Below are positions 57,001 through 64,000 of a stretch of DNA of 64,000 nt, piece after piece. Within the stretch, counting starts at the first letter, position 1. Each line of letters opens with the position of its first letter. The translations under genes were made by a program, and so were the position numbers. Source of the DNA: Chlorokybus atmophyticus (taxonomy: Eukaryota > Streptophyta > Chlorokybophyceae > Chlorokybales > Chlorokybaceae); NCBI GenBank assembly GCA_009103225.1, contig RHPI01000385.1, positions 56,773-120,772 of the forward strand, read 5' to 3'. Under the pieces are notes generated by a model that had not been told where the DNA came from, made no database searches, and saw only the letters and a list, made by a program, of their open reading frames with translations.

Positions 57001-60000
57001 CTAGAACACTTCTCAAGTCCGGCCGCGCTGTGTATCGGCATCTTAGAGACGGCGATGCTGTCCTTGTCAACCGCCAGGTACTGCTAGTGTCCTCACTACT
57101 GCTCACTTGTTATTCGGTTCAGCATGGCCGATGTAACCAACACTTGGCATTGCATGCGTGCAGCCAACACTGCACAAGCCCGGCATCATGGCGCACACAG
57201 CGCGTGTTCTGCGCAGTCAGAAGACGCTGCGGTTGCACTACGCGAACTGCAGCACGTACAACGCCGACTTTGATGGAGACGAGATGAATGTGCATTTACC
57301 GCAAGATGAGTTTGGACGCGCTGAGGCATATGCCATCGTGAACGCCAACGAACAGTACATTGTCCCAACAAGTGGCGCACCCATACGCGGTCTTATCCAA
57401 GATCACATCGTCAGTGGGACACTTCTCACCAAAAAAGACACCTTCCTGACCAAGGAGGAGTATCACTTCCTCGTGTACATAGCGTGTTCAACGGTAGGGG
57501 CCACTCGCGATCTCAATGAGCCAGTGTTCGAACCGCTCCCTCCCGCTATCTTGAAACCGCAACCGCTGTGGACCGGCAAACAGGTATGAGACGATGCAAT
57601 GTTCGCTGGCCAACTGGCTTCCTGCCTGTGATGTACAGGGTTAGGGTTAGGTAGTTTTTTACAAGCTGAGTTGTGGCATGCTTCAGGTTCTTAGCTCGCT
57701 CATACTCCATTTGACTAGAGGCCGAGCGCCTCTGTCCTTCAAGTCTGCATGCAAGGTGGCGTCCTCTTACTGGGGTGCTGGGAATGGAGAGGGCGAGGTG
57801 CTTGTGCGCAATGGAGAACTGCTCGCTGGCATCCTTGACAAGGCGCAGTTTGGAAAATTTGGGCTGGTGCATTCCGTACATGAGCTGTATGGCGGCAAAG
57901 CAGCTGGCGACTTGCTGTCAGCGCTTTCCAGACTGCTCACCAATTATTTACAGGTGCATTGTTGCTACCACACTGGTTGAGGTGAAGAACATGCATTTGT
58001 GCAAACTGAGTAGGAGAAGCAACTCCTGATCTGCGGTCTGTGCAGTTACATGGTTTTACTTGTGGCATCGACGATCTGTTGCTGGTGCCTTCATCCGAGG
58101 AAGTCCGAAGCACAATGCTGCAAGCGACGGCGCAACATGGAGCTGACGTGTATGCCGCTTTCTCCGGGTTGGGATCAAGGCCACCGGGATTGTCGGACGA
58201 AGAGTGGGGAAAGCGCGTGCGCGATGCCGTTTCTGCACGAGTGCGTTCCCGCGATGATGCCGCAGCCGCGCTGGACATGAAAATGACGTCTGCACTATCG
58301 CCCCTGACGAGTAACATCATCAAGCAGTGCATCCCGTCCGGCCAGCTCAAGCCCTTCCCGAGGAACTGCATGTCTCTCATGACGGTGACCGGCGCCAAGG
58401 GTAGCATTGTTAATTTCTCTCAAATCTCCGCCATGCTTGGCCAGCAGGAGCTCGAAGGTCGACGCGTACCCTCAATGGCGAGCAACAAGAGTCTTCCATG
58501 CTTCAGGTGTGCACTTGACTTAGAGGCCATGCGAAATATGTGTCACAAGTGTGGGTGTGGTGCTGACATCTGCTTTGCCCCGTCAGACCTAACGACCCGG
58601 CACCTCGTGCTGGCGGCTATATTGTTGACCGTTTCCTCACTGGTTTGCGTCCTCAAGAGTACTACTTCCATTGTATGGCTGGGCGTGATGGTCTTGTTGA
58701 TACAACTGTCAAGGTGGGTTTTTCATCAGGTTGTTTGCGGTCGGCCTATGGGTTGTAGTCTCGAGGGTGCAGATTGGGTGACCACTGGAATGTCATGCAG
58801 ACTTCCCGCAGTGGCTATCTGCAGCGTTGCCTCATAAAGAACCTGGAGAGCCTCAAGGTGGAGTACGACTACACTGTCCGAGACAATGACAGCGGCATCG
58901 TGCAGTTTTACTATGGCGAGGATGGGTTGGACCCGACGCGCACGTCGTTCCTTAACAACTTTGCATTCATGCATGAAAACCTGCCACTCGTAACACAACA
59001 AGTGCGGCCAGAGGTGCTGCTCGGATCAGGCGTTGAGCAGGCCGGGCACAGGAACTCGAGCGATACTACAACGTTGCTAGATGAGTTCACACTGGGGAGC
59101 TGCTTAGGTGCCGTGTCCGAGTCCTTTGCTGGCAAGCTGGGAGCTTTTGTGGACGAGACGCGTAAGAAGCTGAAGAAGAAGGCACAGCGCAAGGAGTTCC
59201 GAGACGTCATGAACATGCGCTACATGAGGGCTTTGGCGCAACCCGGCGAGGCTGTTGGCGTGGTGGCGGCACAATCTGTAGGCGAACCGTCTACGCAAAT
59301 GACCCTCAACACCTTCCATTTCGCCGGCCGCGGTGAAGCCAATGTCACGCTGGGTATCCCTCGCCTGCGCGAGATACTGATGACAGCCTCACAGGTAGGC
59401 ACTTGTCCAGCTGGTGTTCTGCCATCCTGGTCTTTTGAGCTGCTTATCATCTCTGCTATGTTATTTTTTGAATCAACTACTCCGTTACAGAAAATCAAGA
59501 CGCCTGTAATGACACTTCCCTTGCGCATGGGATGCACCACAGAAGATGCGCAGACGCTGGCGGGTACTTTGCAGCGTCTGCAGCTCCCGCAGGTGCTGGC
59601 GGAAGCCTCTGTCGTGGAGATACCGGTCGCACAGGCTGCCGACAAGGTTACCAACGAAAGACAGTACCGTGTGCGCCTCCGCTTCCATCCCGAACACAGG
59701 TCGGAAGTGATGAACCCGTGGGCCCAGTACTCAGCTGACTTGTTGGTCATGGTGCACTATCTCGTAGAGGTTGTGATGTGGGTTGAGATCTGGTGCTAAG
59801 CCCAGTTGTGACCGCATGAGCAGGTACCCGGAACATCTGCAGCTCACGTTTGAAGAGTGTGCGGACGTGTTTAAACGAAAGTTTGTGCCGATTGTGATTG
59901 CGGCCGTAAACAAAGCCGGCAAGCTTGCGAGAGCCGGCAACACAGACATAGGCGTGTCGACGATATCCTCTGCACCGCGCCTAACCGCTGGGGGGAATGG

Positions 60001-61557
60001 AGCTTCCCAGAAGAAGAGTGAGGACGCGGATATGGAGGACGGAGAAGATCTCTTGGACTCTGAAACCCTCCGGGAGCAGCGCAATCGCAGCAACGATGCT
60101 TCTTATGAAGCGCCAGATGAGGAAGAACGGGACCTCGCAAAGGCCGCTCAGAAGGTTTCTCAGCGTAATGATGTGGTGCAGGTATGTTCAGTTGCTGCCC
60201 AAATTCAATTCAGTATTTGATATGCCAGCCAAACTGGTCATGTTTCAGCTTATGGGAAGCAGCAGCTGGACCAGCTTAGTCGGCTGGATATTGGTCATAA
60301 ACAGTGTTTTGATTGTTGTTAATGCACTTTGAAGCGCAACGTCGTCTTCGTGCAGGTTGATGCGGGTGCTGAAAGCGATGAGGAGACGCAACCAGATACC
60401 ACTCTTTTGCCTCTTGAAGGTGTGGATGCGGACGCCAACGGAAGCATGGCAGTCAATCCTAATGATAGACATATTGTGGACAGCGACTCATACACCTGTA
60501 CAACCGTGTTGTCCGTGCCCCTTGATTGCCCAAAACTGCTCGTGCTTGAGGTAAGATACGCGCGCAGCACCTACCGGGTATAGCACAAAGTGTCGACCAG
60601 GAATAATTATTGCAGTGTGCTAGTGTCTGGAGCACCATGGAGTGCATGTTCTGCAAGTTGGTGATGCAGGTCTTGTTGGACGTGTCTTCTTGACATCTGT
60701 TTAATAGTCTCCGTCAACAGATGGTGGAGCGAACAGCAGCGTCGGTGTCTGTACGCAGCACTCCCGGCATCGGCCAATGCTACGTCGTGCAAACTGCGGA
60801 CACCCAGCAGCCTGCGGTGCAAACGGACGGCGTCAACATGGAAGGCGTCTGGCTTCACGATGATGTTGTCGACACGGAGCGCATCACGACAAACGACATT
60901 GGTGGCGTGCTGCACACGTGAGTTTGGTTGTAACAAAGGCTGTCAACCTAACAGTAACACATGCTCATGCAAACAGGTTCAAGTGTATTGAGAGTGTTCT
61001 TTTGAGCAGGTATGGCGTAGAGGCAGCAAGGGCCACAATACTGTCGGAGGTGTCGTCTGTTTTCAATGCGTATGGCATTGCTGTTGACAGGAGGCATCTC
61101 AGTCTGATTGCGGACTTCATGACCTTCCAGGGCGGCTACAGGCAAGCATGCTGCATGTTCATCGCACTGCAGCACACTTGTCATCTCTAAGACATGAGTT
61201 TCTGATTTGTGTTGTCGATTGTATGTCTGCCAGGCCGTGCAACAGGCTTGGTATAGACTCCAGCCCCTCGCCTTTGCTAAAAATGAGCTTTGAGACAGCC
61301 GGGCAGTTCCTGACAGATGCCACTCTACGAGGCCTGTCTGATACGCTTGAGAGCCCCTCGGTGAGTACTGCGTTCATTGTGGAGTAGATTAATGCACGAG
61401 TATCAACAAGTGCATCCATTTTCGTCAAGTGTTGTAGTGGACCTTCATTAAAGATTTGCTCAACATGCAGGCTCGCATTGTGATGGGCCTGCCTGTGACG
61501 CTTGGCACTGGAAGAGTGGAATTGCTTCAGCACTTGGAGGTCCTGGAGCTGTGTTGA
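54002..61557 (+). CDS. RPA1: DNA-directed RNA polymerase I largest subunit (RPA1/RPA190)
   Basis: Transcribes the rRNA precursor in the nucleolus. Twenty exons: 54002-54025, 54415-54584, 54917-55076, 55159-55569, 55731-56030, 56118-56438, 56531-56751, 56852-57077, 57164-57583, 57687-57953, 58046-58506, 58587-58713, 58801-59394, 59491-59699, 59824-60181, 60356-60550, 60721-60917, 60977-61141, 61234-61360, 61471-61557. Total 5,040 nt, 1,679 aa, all phases consistent. Landmarks: zinc site [17 protein letters not shown] (from residue 66), STCLYCHRF, the Mg-binding [10 protein letters not shown] (about residue 645), bridge-helix region [20 protein letters not shown], and trigger-loop region [20 protein letters not shown]. 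The acidic insert ([16 protein letters not shown]) in the jaw and the [10 protein letters not shown] start are Pol I-type. The 8-codon first exon is the least certain part. The intron after 61141 uses a GC donor. Confidence 0.96.
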
Positions 61558-62598
61558 TGAGTGCTGACTTTTTGTCATCTGAGGTTGGCGACCGGCCCGC
61601 CAAGCTTCATGTGCTCAAGGAGCACTTGGCCAGCCAGTGTCTGACATCAACGCCTTGTTGCTGTCGCTAGTGGCTGTGCTCTGTGCGCGCAGAAGTTCCA
61701 AGGAGTACAAAAGTATCTGTGTGGACGTCGTGAGTGTTGCAGCTTAGCGCATTATGTGAAGTCTGTATATAGGAGCTTGGCAATGGCTGGAACCTTGGAA
61801 GGTGTGCATTGTTGCTTGAACTTGAACTTAGAGATGCAGGTGCAACTGCGTGTGGGTAATGTACTGCGTAGCACAAGCACTGCACAGTTTTCCTGTGTAT
61901 GGTGCTTCAGACGTCACGTCTCTGATTGGGCAAGGCCTTTTTCGCAAGCACAGGGTTTACCATTAATAATGACATGATGAACGTTGATAGTCAAAGCCAT
62001 AGCACTACACTTGCCAAACATGGTCAATGTCACATGGTTAACGATGGTAGCTGGTACACTTACTCATGCAATTGCACTGAGTATGCGTCCTGCAATTGCA
62101 TTCGTAGGTAGCAAATCATGGCAATGCGATTTAACGTGCGAGGATACACGGTAAGATGTGCCAGTTGCACTTGTAGTGGTTATCGAGTGTCCAGGCCGCA
62201 ATGGCTATGTAATATATTGCAGCCTGTCAGAATGTACATAACACGCCAAGAAAAGAAACCGCAAGAGCATGCACTAACTTACACTTGCATACTGAACATG
62301 TACATGCAAGTACATTCACAACTGCCACCTAAAGTGGCAACTTAGGTGGCCACAGAAAAGAAACTACATCAAGCCCAACAATCCCAAGCCCTCATTTTTA
62401 CACAAATCTACACAGCTTGATACATACAGCTCAACTGACGACTTGTCCAGAAGCTCACATCACCCCCCCACCAACTCACAAACCAGTCAGTCGGGCATGC
62501 CGACGACGAAACCTACAGGATCAATCGTAAAGCACAGTCCCCCAAGGTCTAGTCCACGCAAACCTCGCCGCTGGACAAACTACTGTACACGAAGTGGT
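61558..62598. other. Convergent spacer, no gene seen
   Basis: Presumed 3' UTRs of RPA1 and the saposin gene. AT-richer than its neighbours; no convincing frame. Confidence 0.4.
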
Positions 62599-64000
62599 TT
62601 ACACAGATGCGAGCATGGGGGGCTGCAAAGGGCAGACACCAACTTTGATGCAAAGGTCCGGTGTCAGCTCCGTCCGAGCTTCTTCAAAGACAAGTGGTGC
62701 GTAAGTGTCCACCAGACTTTGGCACTGTCAAGGCAACGCATTGTCAGATAAGCGCATGTCGTCTCCCAGCAATGACACTGTAACACAGCATCACGCAACG
62801 AGACTCACTTGCTCAATAACGCTAGGGAAGTTCATGCAAATGTTCTTCAACATGGTGACGATTGCCTCCTGCAGATCGAACATGGTCATTGACATGGGCA
62901 AATCCAGTTCGACCGTTACAACTGCAACCTCACTAGAGTTGAAAGTTACATGGATAACTGACCTGCGTCTTCACGTCGCTGAGCTCTAGTGCAGCCTCTT
63001 GCACAAGGTATGTGCACATGTCACAGTTGCGGTCAGAAACTTCAAAACCTTCCAGATGCGCCACCAAAGATGCTGATGGAGGTTCAGGTACGCAGATGCC
63101 AAGCGCGCGGCACACCTCACCGGGCCCAAGGATCTCCAAAAGCTGGATCATCTCAGGTCCGTACTGGTCCACAACGTTGGTGCACTGCATTGGTCATTGA
63201 ACAGACTGTAAGCTTCTCTCAACATCCTGTAAGGTACGTGCAGCTCAATTTTCTGTGAGGTAAACGTGTAACTCGACACAATGTTTGTCTCGCCATATTG
63301 AGCGTGCAGGCGGCTTGGCATGAGACATACGACAGGATGCAGGCAGTCAGGCTCTTCCAGCACCCAGTTCGTCAGTCAGCGACAATCCATGTTCAATGTA
63401 TAAGTTGGATGCAAACTTTAGCTTTGGTTAAGTGCATGTATGTTGGCACACTAGGGTGCATGTGTACTGCCTCTGATTGCTAGCTAACTACTTGTTTTTT
63501 CTTTTGGGGAGGTTGGTGTGGTTGAGGAGGAGGATGTGCGGGCGTGCATGCGAGACTTTATCGCGCGGGACGTGTGTACACGCGGTGTGGAGAGACTCGT
63601 ACGAAAGATAGCGTGGCTACCGTACACGCCTCGCGTGAGACAAGTACGTGTTGTGTGGGTGTGGGTGTGGGTGTGAGTGTGGGTTATTTTACCTTCTGCG
63701 TACAACGTGTACAAAATGATACCGTGTATGTTGTAGAGTGTGAAGAAGGACAAAGTTGANTTGTTGGCCAACTTGCGCAGAATCTTGGTGGCAATAAATT
63801 GGCAAAGGACACACGTATTATGGTCATCCAGAGTGGGCCGGCACATCTTGGTAAGACCGCACAGCTTTTTGGGAGGCAGGTTCGTCTCCAGCACATCAAT
63901 AACAGCTGGCACCAGGGCTGGAGCCAGTGTCAAGCACTGTCAACAAAATATTGACATGAAGGGTTTATTTCAAAACAGGCCACATGCCAAAACAAGCACG
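62599..64000 (-). CDS. Saposin B-type multi-domain protein, 5' part beyond the window
   Basis: Saposin-like proteins bind lipids in vacuoles or lysosomes, usually after cleavage of a precursor. Minus-strand exons: about 63930-63766 (VIDVLETNLPPKKLCGLTKM, then NTCVLCQFIATKILRKLA), about 63209-62960 (CTNVVDQYGPEMIQLLEILG, VCRALGICVPE, then NCDMCTYLVQEAALELSDV), about 62872-62812 (EAIVTMLKNICMNFPSVIEQ) and about 62696-62599 (LTPDLCIKVGVC), stop TAA at 62601-62599. The repeated C-x2-C ... C ... C-x5-C pattern of saposin B domains is seen for at least three domains. An N at 63760 and a 5-nt frame discrepancy at about 63197-63209 complicate the middle. The signal peptide must be outside the window. 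Confidence 0.75.
63516..63647 (+). CDS. Possible plus-strand exon inside an intron of the saposin gene
   Basis: Between an acceptor (TTTTGGGGAG, ending 63512 or so) and a GTACGTG donor lies a frame with VVEEEDVRACMRDFIARDVC and GVERLVRKIAWLPYTPRVRQ. The opposite strand has poor coding quality here. An earlier candidate exon (63310-63373) contains AAWHETYDRMQAVRLFQHPV. No family recognised. Either a nested gene or chance. Confidence 0.3.
63760..63760. other. Single unresolved base (N)
   Basis: Lies at the edge of a saposin exon; the base decides whether the exon continues past Asn. Confidence 0.99.

Noticed and set aside
1-64000. Bacterial contamination or horizontally moved operon
   Set aside because: All recognisable genes have introns and eukaryotic gene structure; no prokaryotic gene cluster was seen.

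Overview
Intron-rich nuclear DNA of a eukaryote, most likely a green alga (Chlorophyta). The evidence is GT-AG introns in every recognisable gene, a plastid-type acyl-ACP thioesterase, the plant-type prolyl-tRNA deacylase-like protein with a C-terminal extension, a chloroplast-directed DUF1818 protein, a TPR protein resembling the axonemal ZMYND12/TAX-1 family, and TTTAGGG-like repeats. There is no bacterial operon structure. I rebuilt exons by hand from splice sites, reading phase and family similarity. For eight genes every exon junction keeps phase from a start codon to a stop codon, so those models are strong.

Layout. 0.2-6.5 kb: a partial unknown gene (-) at the left edge, the PRORSD1-like deacylase (+) and an unknown gene (-). 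8.8-10.5 kb: acyl-ACP thioesterase (+), then a 657-base assembly gap. 12.3-13.4 kb: a zinc-finger/RING protein (-). 15.3-19.6 kb: peptidyl-tRNA hydrolase (-) and a SAM methyltransferase (+). 20.3-22.7 kb: an unknown gene (-). 23.4-35 kb: a repeat-rich block holding an inverted chromodomain remnant (+), a decayed Ty3/gypsy chromovirus with LTR-like sequences at both ends (-), and a 537-bp miniature LTR element (TRIM) with target-site duplication. 35.1-45.4 kb: DEAD-box helicase DDX49/Dbp8 (-), the TPR protein (+), pseudouridine synthase PUS1 (-) and an Mpv17/PMP22 protein (+), arranged as two head-to-head pairs. 45.9-46.3 kb: a long foldback element. 47.7-50.1 kb: the DUF1818 protein (+). 50.7-53.1 kb: an unknown acidic/basic gene (-). 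54.0-61.6 kb: the largest subunit of RNA polymerase I (+), 20 exons and 1,679 aa. 62.6-64.0 kb: a saposin-repeat protein (-) running off the window.

How the genes fit together. Several serve ribosome production and translation: RNA polymerase I, DDX49 (18S rRNA processing), PUS1 (tRNA/RNA pseudouridine), peptidyl-tRNA hydrolase and the misacyl-tRNA deacylase. They are housekeeping genes with separate promoters, and no common regulation is visible. The most unusual material is structural. The TRIM has the same LTR start and polypurine-tract layout as the neighbouring chromovirus. A foldback element lies in a gene-free stretch. Near-perfect palindromes and hairpins sit inside introns of otherwise ordinary genes.
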